This document shows, in pieces, positions 1-10,922 of a stretch of DNA of 27,888 nt (position 1 is its first letter; each line of letters begins with the position of its first letter). The stretch spans positions 1 to 27,888 of the forward strand of contig JABVXV010000545.1 in assembly GCA_013365325.1 (NCBI GenBank), written 5' to 3'. Below the pieces are notes generated by a model. It was not told the DNA's origin. It did no database searches and saw only the letters and a list, made by a program, of their open reading frames with translations. Source of the DNA: Dipetalonema caudispina. Its lineage: Eukaryota > Nematoda > Chromadorea > Rhabditida > Onchocercidae. A program made the position numbers and the translations under genes.

Positions 1-760
1 TCCGAAAGCGCTCATGTAGAATTACATAATTAACGGGAAAAACAGCATTAAGCTGGTCACTCCCGAACAATATGGATGATTTCCAGTAATATATCAATTA
101 TTTCTTGCTACACTTACAATATAACAAACTTTGTCGAATTCTGTTCAGTAATTTCTTCAAAGACCACAAAAATAAAACTTATTTTTAAGAGCAATCAATA
201 ATCCATTCATAGTCTTCACATAGCTCTTAATTAATTAATCGATAGTCCAACTCTTGGCTTTACATATCGCTTTTTTTCTTTTGTTATTAGTCTTTAGATT
301 TGTTTAATGATGATATGTACCTTCAAACATTTTATGTCTTATTTTTCATGAAATTCATTTCGTTCTTTCTTTTTACGTAAATTGATTATTACGGTGCAGC
401 GCACTTTTTATTTCTGCATTTTTTCTTTTTTTTTTTTTGATGAAAAATTCTCCTTTACCATTTAGAATATATGACTTTCGATTTGACATGTTCCTGAATG
501 CACAAAATTTAGTGTATGATTTCATTCAGGATTTTTGTCTTCTGGATAAAGAGTGAAGAATTCATTTGAGTCCAATTCGGAAAAGTCATCTGAAAGGAAA
601 AGAACAGGTGAAAAATATTGAATACAAAGTGGGAAATTTTATTAAAAATTTCGGAAAAATAAACTAAAGAAAACTTTATCATTTTTGTCCATTTGCTGGA
701 AAAATTACATTTCTGGGAGAAAAAAAAAATTGGAAACTGTTCACAATTATACGCCTAATA
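1..760. other. AT-rich flank with no supported gene
   Basis: No convincing exon is visible. The first 90 bases are less AT-rich than the rest and are open on the minus strand to the window edge for about 29 codons, but no splice site supports an exon. A stretch around 556-608 could be read as a short charged peptide followed by a GT donor, but it has no start codon or acceptor. Homopolymer T and A runs make up much of the remainder. Regulatory sequence for the plus-strand gene beginning at 761 may lie here, but no specific motif stands out. Confidence 0.5.
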
Positions 761-1067
761 ATGCAATATAGCAATGATCAACGAGACAACTCATTAAAGC
801 AAACACATAAGCTATCATCATGTAACATCAGCTTTTGCGATTTGTCCAATCATAATTCAATAATAAATTCTTTGTGTGGATGTTTCTCAAAACCGACCGA
901 TTTTAAACCATTAGCAACCACATTACCGTCAACATTGATAACGTTGAATCCAGTCACGGTTGATATTGATAACACGGAAGATCATAATGACAACAATGGA
1001 ATGGAAATAAATCAACAATTTGAGTTCGAGTCAAGCTTTAAACGATATCATCGCTATAAAGATCGAA
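761..1067 (+). CDS. Alternative first exon A of the plus-strand gene
   Basis: This exon starts at an ATG and encodes 102 residues, rich in Asn, Ser, Thr and Asp. There is a Cys cluster near residues 33-41 and a basic end (YHRYKDR). It stops at a GTAAGC donor in phase 1, and joining to 4822 creates a Met codon. The open frame continues only ten codons past the donor before a stop and a GA repeat. No acceptor is clear just upstream, so it may be a true first exon. It could instead belong to a separate transcript. Confidence 0.5.
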
Positions 1068-4000
1068 GTAAGCCATCTAAAATAAAAAGAACGCAATAAA
1101 GAGTGAGAGAAGGAGAGAGAGAGAGAGAGAGAGAGAGGGAGAAAAGAAGGAAAGTTTTACGTTTCGAATTTGTAAAACTTTCAAATTTGTTTTTTTGAAT
1201 TTACCTTCTGTACCTGGAAAGCGTAAAAAACCGATCGATTCTTATTGCAGGTTAAATTCTTGATCTTTACTGGAAATCCAAACTTTAAGGCCAAAACTTA
1301 CTTTTATACCGTTGAAAAAGGAGGGATTTCCATTTATATTCCAAAAATTAACGATTTATTCATTTTTTGATTTAGAAATGATTTAGTTATTCTGCCAGAA
1401 TTGAATTAAAATAATTCTAATTCAATGGATATTGGATGAAAAGTTTCTATAAAATTCTTATTTTTCCACTCCATTTTTCTGCTTAGATTTAATTTCACAT
1501 TACTGAAAAATATCATCCAATTCTCTTTTCCTTTCTACCAATCTTTACTTCATCATTCATTTTAAATTTCTAATTCCGAGAATTTTTCGAAATTGAAAGT
1601 TCTAAACAAGGCTATCTTTGTTCCCATCATTTTATAATATTTAATAATTCTCTAAGCAATTTGAAATTTATCTTCGCATTCTTTCCATTAATACCTATCA
1701 TAGTACTTTTAATGCAAAATGAACTAAAAGTTCTATTTTATAATATTTAGAAAGTGGAAGATATTTGATGCTTTATCGATGTTCCAAACGTTGAAAGACT
1801 TTGAATTACGCTTTACTCTAATTCTCCCAATTTACGTCAAGTTACGTCTACATAACACTTTACTGTTCTCTCATACTATCTGTCATCGCTTATATTATTT
1901 CGACGTAAGAGTCACAAAAAGTCGAATTTTTTAAACTCAAATTTCTTTGTTCAACACAGCAATATTTAACATCATCCATGAAGTTTGGGATTTGTGTCCA
2001 GGAAATAATACCCGGTTTTTCTCTCTCTCTCTCTCTCTCTCTCTAGAGAATAAATAGTCTCAGTGCCCGGAAATGCAATGGAAACGGTAATTCGGCATCA
2101 AATGCTTCATAAAATTTCATTACATAAGAACTAGTTCCGTTTTGTTTAAAACAATCCACAATGACAGCATAAATTCTACTCGATATTTCAAACAATTCTC
2201 AACCGGAAACAATCTTTTCGTGACTTTTATTGTTCTGGACGGAAGAAACTGAAATGGCTTTTGTTCATCATACAACATCATTTCTTTTTGCTACTTTAAT
2301 TCGGATTTTTGTTTAAGTATTATAGTTTCAAAAATGTTTCGGCCTCTCTTATCATTTCATTCTTCTTTTTGTTACAATATTTGCTAGAAATTAAAATTTA
2401 AAGTTTTTTATAATTTGTTAACTACATTATTAAATAATTCATCATCTTCAGTTTCACTACATATATATATATATTTTAAGTTTATGTAGGAGTAATTATA
2501 ATTTTTTTGAAGTTAATGTAGGAGTTGGAATAAAATTGTACCTGTTTAATTAAAAATTTAACCATACCGTTTATCTGGTTTGATATCATACTTACTATCC
2601 ATGGACCAATGTCATGGTTGTTTTAACTGGTGTCGTGGGTATCTTCGAAGTGTTACAAGTTCAAATAGTGAAAGATATGATGGTATGTCTTCTGTAAATT
2701 AATGATATTTTATGACAATCCCGTATTAAACATTTCTTCCTTCTTTTGTAATTGGTGTTATTAATTTTCTTTTTTTTTTTTCGGTCTGGGATTTGCCGAA
2801 CTTTTAATTCTCATTGTCTAACTTTATGTAAATAATGAAAAAAAATGATAAAATGAACATTTAATTGTGCTAAATTAGGATGAAAACAAGATTGATAAAA
2901 TTTTGATAAACAAAAGAAAAAAGATGTTAAAAATTATGTGAAAAAGTGAAAATATTCAAATTGGCTTTTTTTATCTTTTGTCCTATGATACGATTATTAA
3001 TCGTAGTGTACCAGATTTACCGAAGATGAAGTGATGATAATAGTGAATAGAGAGAGGAAAATTGTACGGATACTACTAAATGAAAAAATATAGGCCAATA
3101 ATTATCGTTAGCTTGTATTAAAAGGAAAAAAAAAATGCAATGTTGACGATATATGATATGATCATAAAAGATTATGGATAAAACAGATGGATAGTTGAAT
3201 GACATCGACGTAATCATAAAATGATGAAGGAAATACGCTTAAAGAAAACGTATCTACATAACTGTAAAATAATGAAAGAAAGTTACTGAAGATAATGTAT
3301 CCAAGTAAAAATGACGAAAGGACGCTTAAGAAAACGTAAGATGCTGAAGAAGATTAATTGTTTCACGTAATTCTGATAAAGCTATTGAAACGATTGTTTA
3401 TCGATGAAATGATGGAAATATTCATTGATAAATTTAAATAGAATTACATGAGTATATAATGGAATATTTGTTAAATGTATTAGTATTTTAGTATTGTATT
3501 TCCTCCAACAGTATCATTTTTGATGATGAAAATAAGAATAAATGTAAAAGTTTGGGATTTACTTAAAGTTCTAATGTTTAAAGTCGATTTTGTATTAAAG
3601 CATAAATATCCAATATTTGAAGTAGATTCTATATTAAAATATTAGCAATAATTACGCAAAAAAAAGTGATGTTTAAAAATTTTCCCGAATTATTTTATTC
3701 AATATGACATTGTTGTAAATTTAGCAATCTAGAAGTAGTCAGTAGTATGAAATTAAAAAGAGAAAATAAGAAAAAACAAAGAACTGCAAGGAAGAGCAGT
3801 AGTTCAATTTGTTGAAAAAAGAGAAATATCGCCAATTTTAAGAGAGTCGGAATTAAATTAATCCAAACTTCGAGCACCAATGAATCAATCTAACAGAAAT
3901 TAATATATTTTAATTAAAAGAATAAAGGATTTAAAATAAATTCGATGAATAACTTAAATTTGTTATTTAATAATGAATTGAAATTAATGATGTAGCTTAG

Positions 4001-5478
4001 CATTTATCGTTCCGTTCAATTATGTATGCACCATTTATTGTTTAATTTTCGAATTGTTTTCTTTTCTCCTTTTTTGTGTTTTGTTTTATTTCAAAATTAA
4101 TTTAAAAAATTTCATGAAAAAGGTTTCCAACATTAATGATCAGTAGTCTGAAATTGAATAATAAAAATTTACGAAAATGTTTACATTTTAAATTTCATCC
4201 CATATTTTTTCTTATTTTCAAAATTTCTTATTTCTATTTCTAAATAAAAGAAAAAGTTGGAAAGACAAAAGAAATTTTTGGGTCTAATATTTAAAATTAG
4301 AGTCACAGGTTAAATTTCAGGAAAAAAAAACTTTATTGTCAAATTATTAGTCAATTCCATTAAACCAGTTAATAAAAATCTTGTCGATATTTTCTTAAAC
4401 ATATCACTGCAAATTTTAAAAGATTATTTAGCCATTTTCAAGTTAATTTCAGGCGAAGTATCCGAAATAATTGTTGAATTTTATAATAACCTTTGCAACC
4501 TTTATTACTAGTCTGAATATTTTCCGAAATTTTGATCAAATTTGAAATAATTTTAAGTTAAAAACTGCAGAAATAGTTCGAATTTTCGATTGAAACACTC
4601 GAAATATAATATTAATTATAATATTATATAACAATTGCTAATTGTTTTATTGCTCAACAATCGTTGTAGCATCTATTATAATCTTATAATGTCAAAATTT
4701 TTATTAAATTTGAAATAGTTTCAATTTAAAAACCATAAAAAAATAATTCGATGCATTTTTTTTCTACTTTATTTTCTTCAGATTTTATTTACTCATTATT
4801 TGATCGATAAGTTTTTTGCAGTGCTTATAATGCATCGATCAAGACGAAGTTTCGAAATGGTATTACAAGAAGTATGCGTACAACACCGATCGGTAGAAAC
4901 GATGCGGAATATTCATCATGCCAAAGTAGTAAGCAAAGAATTCTTAAGATTGGATAGCATATCATATGAAATTAAAAAACAGATACTGTCAGAAAGTGGT
5001 GTTTGTAGCGAAAAATTTTCCAAACCGAATAATCTGTCGAATTAGCGCATGTATTCATATTAGATTCTCATTTTTACTAATATGTTAAGTTTAAAATTTG
5101 AAAAATTTTGATTGATTGTTAGAGGAACAGCAAGCTAAAATGCACTTCTATTTGGGTTCGTGCAGCATTGCATATTTTGCAAAAAATTTTTTCTTTTGAT
5201 GCTACAAAAATTAAACCGATCATCTATTAGTTTGGATTAACGTCTCCAATTTTTATTAGTTTTCAAAAAAAAGTAATTTATAAAAATTTCAGCTATCACC
5301 AACATTCGAAAATAACGTTATTAATCATTGCAATAGTTATTACAACAATAATTGCGATGAAGATTTTCTGCCAACCGCAAAAACGATTATTCATGATGAA
5401 TTGATCAGATCACCACCGACTTTAATAAAAATACCGGAAAATTTCCAAAATCAAAATGTTCAACGGCATTTCTCTTAA
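761..5478 (+). CDS. Small multi-exon gene, possible doublecortin-like protein, with alternative first exons
   Basis: I reconstruct a plus-strand gene with shared 3' exons 4822-5000 and 5293-5478 (stop TAA) joined to a first exon at 761-1067 or 2601-2682. Both first exons end in phase 1 at good GT donors (GTAAGC, GTATGT), and exon 4822 follows TTTTGCAG and supplies the missing two bases, so both joins keep frame. They give about 223 and 148 residues. An alternative strong donor after 4928 (GTAAGC) would shorten the middle exon by 24 codons, also in frame. The middle exon has a basic strand and helix pattern (VLIMHRSRRSFEMVLQEV) that resembles the start of a doublecortin domain, but this is weak. 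The 3' exon is polar and Asn-rich, probably disordered. Reading on from 1067 to the stop at 1099 is treated as intron read-through. Function unknown; the doublecortin assignment is inference. Confidence 0.55.
1113..1137. repeat. (GA)n microsatellite
   Basis: About twelve uninterrupted GA units inside a longer purine tract. It lies just after the donor of first exon A, within its putative intron, and is complementary to the CT tract at 2021-2044. Confidence 0.95.
2021..2044. repeat. (CT)n microsatellite
   Basis: Twelve uninterrupted CT units inside the same putative intron as the GA tract at 1113-1137. A transcript could pair the two tracts across about 880 bases. Confidence 0.95.
2601..2682 (+). 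CDS. Alternative first exon B of the plus-strand gene
   Basis: This short exon is too small to appear as a long ORF. It begins ATG at 2601 and encodes 27 residues starting MDQCHGCFNWCRGYLRS, with three Cys in the first eleven residues, then a Ser-rich stretch ending ERYD. The donor G|GTATGT is close to consensus and leaves phase 1, so joining to 4822 gives Val-Leu-Ile-Met in the same frame as exon A would. Its base composition is clearly less AT-rich than the surrounding intron. No AG acceptor sits just upstream, which favours a separate promoter over an internal exon. It lies between exon A and the shared exons. Confidence 0.5.
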
Positions 5479-7762
5479 TTCCTCTTTTTAAATGTTAGTC
5501 ATCATTTTTATTTTCACTGGATATAGTTAAGATTAATTTAAATGAAAAAATTTGAAAAATTCAAAATTCAGGCTGAGTCAATTTTTCATTTGATTTTGCC
5601 TTTTGAAGTAGAATTTCTTTCGCCATAAATTGTACAGTCCTTTCTTTTTCTTGAACATAAAGACTTTTCTTTTAACTTTCGTTGAGAATATATTAAAATG
5701 ACGAAATTTAACAAATTCAAATTTTTTTATTTTTTGTTGCTTTATAGTTCTTTCAATGCTCTCATCATTTTTGTTAAAAATTTATCATAACCCTTTCACC
5801 TCATTTGTTCTCTCTCATATGAAGCACTGAGCAATTACAATGACATTATAATTATGGTAAGGCAGTAATAGTAATTTATTATTATTTTTTTTTGTTGCTT
5901 TACCATTTCAGTTGTTCAATTTTTCAATTCAAATGTATTCAGTGAAAAAATCTATTTACTATGGAATAATAATTTTTCTTTTTTTTTTTAATGGAATAAT
6001 AATAATGTTTGCATCGCTAATTATCTCTTTTTAAGTGCGTACATTAGTGATTTATTTTGATATGAAATAAAACATTCACAAATTATGCATTTAATATTCG
6101 GTAATTACGGTAAGTATAGTTATTACTACGGTTCATAAATGACATAATATATAATTAATATTTCAAATTTTTGATTAAATCCAATTGGTAACTTTATTTT
6201 TGGATATTTTTATTTTTTTTTATTCCCAAAAGGTTGTTATGTGTAATCATTATCTTATTTACAACTATACTGTTGTATTCAGGTACTGTAAAGTTTTGTT
6301 ATTACTTAAGTAAATTTGCATGTTACTGTTCTGAATAGTAAAATATACATTTTGTTGTAGTTAATCAAATATTTTATAATTTTAATTTCTAAATTTCAAA
6401 AATGTAGCTTCTATTCTAGCAAATTTTTTCACAGTTTGGATTTTGAAATCTTTTTAATTTGTATCCAACATGAAAATCTTTGATTAAGATAATAAAACAC
6501 ATGAAAAATAATTGAGAAAATTGTAAAAATTTTTGTTTTTATAGGCAAATGATATTGTAATACCGTTTACTAAATATGTTCCAATCATAATTCCAGGAAG
6601 TCTTCAACTTATAATGGATAAGGTACATTGTAAGCGTAAGGTATAAAAATTTTAAAATTAATGAAATAATTCGCATATTCTTCTGGCAAACATCTGCAAT
6701 TTGCCGTTATCAGTAAATATTTTCGATTATAATTCAAATTTTTCTTTTCCAATTTAGCAGCATTTAAAAAATGAGCAACAAATTTTCTTTTTTTTTTTAA
6801 AGAAAAAGAACGAGGAAAATCAATCAAATAGGAAGCAAAATAAAATGACAACTGAATGCATAAAAGTTGTTTTTATTATTTTGTGCTATTTTAGAATTCA
6901 AATTTTAAAGAACAAACTCTTTTATATCTGTTAGTTTTTTACTCCTAAATAATATCTTCTGATGAAAAGAAGAAAACTAGTGAAGCAGTGGTTGATATCT
7001 GTTTGTCGATTATTTTTTATAAATATTTCAATTCATCGATTATATCGATATTTTTTCCCGAAAAAAATATAAATTTTCACAAAATTACAAATTGTATAGT
7101 GATTAACTAATTTCAGTCCTAACAAAAGAAGGGGAAAAAACGCGAGAGATAGAGAGAGCAAGTAAAATAACAATTGAAATAAAAGTGAAATAATATGAAA
7201 AAGCTATAATGTTTAGTCGTGATAACTCTGATAATAATAAATTTCTAGTGACAATTATTTAATTAAAAAATCCAGATATTGTTGAAAAAATTCCAGGCAA
7301 AAGTAATCCAACGAAAAATATTAGTGATTACTTTAAAATTTAAAAATTAGGATTTCAATATTTAAAACTGGTATGCTATTATTTATGACGAAAAAATTGA
7401 TTTCACAAAAAAAAAAAGAAAAAACGATCTCGAAATTTGCATGGGTTTTTTCAATAAATTGGATGTTTGCGTTATTTATTTATTCATTTTTATTCCTCTT
7501 TTTTTTTTTTGTTGAAGCAAAAATGTGAAGCTTTGTTGAACATGCACCGTTTTATTTTTTCAACAAAATCAAACAATAAATAGCGTTTTTTCAATAATAA
7601 TATAGCAAAGCACTACAATTTATTTTCAAATGCCTACAAATAAAATTCTTCAATCAAAAAAAAAAAAAAAAATTGGTTTAAGGGAGATGACAATTTTCTA
7701 AACTTTGCTTTTTGTACTCAATTAACTGCTAATAAATTATAATAAAAAGAATATGAATAAAA
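5479..7762. other. Intergenic region between two convergent genes
   Basis: This 2.3 kb stretch separates the stop of the plus-strand gene from the stop of the minus-strand PLC-L gene, so it should hold both 3' UTRs and the terminators of convergent transcription. It is dominated by A and T runs, including a 17-base A run near 7656. An AATAAA near 6066 is a possible plus-strand polyadenylation signal, though far from the stop. The ORF on the minus strand at 6609-6851 is low-complexity and has no recognisable domain. I see no RNA gene. Confidence 0.5.
7619..7624 (-). terminator. Candidate polyadenylation signal of the PLC-L gene
   Basis: This is the first AATAAA hexamer on the minus strand downstream of the stop codon at 7763, about 140 bases after it. 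In AT-rich DNA this hexamer is common by chance, so the call rests mainly on position. Confidence 0.35.
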
Positions 7763-10700
7763 TTAACAGGTAGAAGAATGGGAAAAACGATTTCCACACA
7801 CTTCACTGGTAGATTTTTCGGATAATATTCCCAATGTACAGCCGGCATCAAATACCTGAAATATGGCATTGATTCGAGTTTTTCTTCTATAGCAATTTAA
7901 ATTAATTGAATTTATTTTAGCTTCAATTCGAAATTGCATAATTTGATATCATATATTTGATTTGCTAGTACCAATACCAAAGAGTTCGAATTTATTTAAT
8001 AAATTTTTATTTACATCCAAATAGTATCAACGAAATTGTAAAACGCTAAAACAGATGCTAGGAAATAAATTATAAATACACATTGAAATTTTAATTTTTT
8101 TTGCATTTCAAACTATGTATTTTCTAGTTATCATTGTATATATATAAATGTATATTTTTTCTTGATCATCCGATCATCCAATAAGTAGGATATATTTAAT
8201 GTTAATTTCAATGTTTACTTTGTATTTGTTTTAGTGATCCTCATTTCGTCTAATACTTGTCAAACTTGACTAATGGTGGATCACACAATACATATATGTA
8301 TTAAATAGGCAAAATTAAACGAGGAACTATGAAAAATAAAAATTTATTAGCGAATATTAAAGCTTAAATTTTATCTCATTCATAAATTATTTCAGTAAAT
8401 AAAAAAAAAAAATAAAGAATTGCATGACTAAAAAATTAAAAAAAAAATTGAGCTAACCTGTGTGACAATATTATTGGCTTCATTTTGTGTTTTATTCATT
8501 AATGTTAAATGAGTTTTCAAAAGTCGAACATTCCATGCGAAATTTTCCGTTGCTCGAGTAGCTTTCACACCGTGTAATCCGGCATCTGCACATAGTTGTG
8601 ATAGTTCTTCATTATATTCAGTTATACGTTTCGTTGCAATTTCTAACTAAAATCTATTATTTAATAACATAAGTCAATCATTCAATTTTTATTTTAAATA
8701 ACGAATACAATTTATGTCGATGGAATAGTTATCAAATTAGACTATGAAAGTATTAATAATTATGACGAATAATACGCAAATCAAGTTGAATCACATCGTA
8801 TAATTTTCATGCAGATAATAATGATATAGAAATGAATTTTTGAGTTCAAATATTTGATATAATATGATAAATTAGAAATTAAGTAAATAATGTTAGAAGA
8901 AAGTGAATTTTTAGGCTGAAATATCTCATGCAGTATGATGAATTAAAAATTAAGGGCAGCACCTTTTCTCAATAAAATTTGATGCTTAAATTTCAAAGAT
9001 ATATACATTAATAAAATTATTTTCATTTCAATTCATAAATTTCTTCTTTTTTTATTCTTAAACAAACCTTTTTCAACAATGGTTCTGTATTAACAAGTAT
9101 TTTCGCACAAATATTTAAAAGTTCGGACATTGAATCGAATGTTTTCTGTAACTGTACTGGAAATGCACCACGCGTTACGATCATCGGATACTGTAATGAT
9201 TCGGTTATGGTAGATTATTTCCTTTTTTGTTTTCTGAACAAACAACAAACAAAAATTGCATATTTGAAGTGAAGTATGTCAAATTTTTCCGGGTAATACG
9301 AAATATATCGTCAATAAATAATAAAATATTTCAAAATACCATAGCGGCTATTTCACTACTTACTATGTACTGTACTTGGAAGATTTCTTTTCTTCTTTAA
9401 ATATATGAAAAAGTTGGTATCATATTTTGATCAATCAAAAGTGTTTATAAAAAATTTTCATCATAATTTTTCTCTTTAAATAAAGAAAGCAAAATATAGC
9501 TGGCAAAATACTCATTAATATTCAAAAATTTCTTTGATTATTTATAATAAAAATTTCCGAAACATGCATCAATATGAAAAAAAATGTTGTTTTTAATTTC
9601 CATTAAAAATATTCAAATGCATATATATTTCCTTATAAAATTTTCCTCTTTGAATATGAAATAAACCTATTTTTCGATTTTTGAGAGTAAATAATTCAAA
9701 TTGAGCATATAAATTTCAGTTAGATTTAGACCAGAAATTCGAAACTAAATTATAGTTCTACTTGTCGTACGATTGAATCCTCTGCATTGCCCGTAATTTA
9801 TGCATTTTAAATGTTAAACCCAGTTTTTTTTATTTATCGAATCACACTTACATATTAATTACAGGATTATTTGTGATTATTTCAGTTATTAAGTTCTTGC
9901 ATGTAGAAGTTTTCAAGCCGATTTATTTATATATGAGTAACATACGGTTTTTTCATCACTGCATATTGCAAAACTTGGCGCATCATTCACTACTTCGATT
10001 GGATCATCGGATTTCTGACGTAAATGCGGAAGTGATACTGTAAATACATCATCTATATACTTTAGTAAAGGACGATTCATTAATCTAAAGACTAATTATT
10101 ACTACTAATCATTCATCTAGATGAGACATTTCTTTGATCCTTGATATGATAAATTTAATCGAAATACAACAAAAAAGAGAAAGGAAAATTTATTAGTGCT
10201 TATTATTATTCCGTTTAATTTGATCGTTTTTTAAGTCATCAAAATAAATCTGTTTGTATTTTTAATTGGTAGTTTTCCATCAAAATTTTTTGGAAAATAT
10301 TATAAAACAATTAGTTTTTACTTCTAGTTAATTAAATTTTTCCTTCACTCCAATTCCTTCCTAAATAAATTTGATAAATGAACTATTCGTAACATCAAAT
10401 TCGTAATATTTTTATCCATTTCCTTTTTGGAATTATGGAATTACTTTACGAAATGAATTTAGAGCTGATACAAATTGTTGCAAATAATAAAAATCGAACA
10501 AACCATTCATTGCAGCAGTTTTCGTTCGTGTTAGCATAAGCCGCAAACCTTGTCGTATAGTACCAGCTGGTCCGATACCGCAATCGTTTCGCCATTTAAC
10601 CTGTAATTAGTTTCATTAAAATTTTCAGATCAATTCTAGGAAATTCCAATATAGTTGATTCAAAGAATTAAATATGTTTAAAATTTCGAAATTATAATTT

Positions 10701-10922
10701 CACTCATTTCTTTCATCCTTACGCAATTCTTTTCCCCGCTTTATCACGGAAGACAAAACGAACCAAAGCAGTTTCAAGCACGCCACGCATTTCAATTGAT
10801 ACAGCTAATGGCGCAATTGCTTGCTTGAAATATTCATCTACCGATTTGATGCCGATCGATTTTACACCCGTAACAATACGTGAACTTTTTCGCTTCACTG
10901 ACATACCTCGTTTCTTTGCTTT
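7763..10922 (-). other. pll-1: pll-1 exons 21-26: PRIP-specific C-terminal region
   Basis: Residues 826-1092. It starts with a basic stretch ([15 protein letters not shown]), then [11 protein letters not shown], matching IKTVDEVFKNA of PRIP. Exon 21 ends at TTG|GTTCGT, so that LETAL joins [10 protein letters not shown] as in the family; the open frame beyond is intron. Later exons give long helices ([15 protein letters not shown] matches the family's AVESFTWNITILK). The last exon ends FSHSSTC before TAA. Presence of this region distinguishes the gene from active PLC-beta, -gamma and -delta enzymes. Confidence 0.8.

Noticed and set aside
1..90. Possible exon at the window edge, open on the minus strand, or the tail of a plus-strand gene
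   Set aside because: No splice acceptor or donor, no recognisable motif, and too short to support.
3017..3217. Minus-strand ORF of 66 codons
   Set aside because: Hydrophobic, low-complexity product with no domain, lying in the putative intron of the plus-strand gene; typical chance ORF in AT-rich DNA.
10719..10763. Open frame continuing past exon 21 of pll-1 ([14 protein letters not shown])
   Set aside because: Family alignment joins LETAL directly to VKWRNDCG through the GTTCGT donor at 10763. Using the later GTAAGG donor puts the next exon in a frame with a stop.
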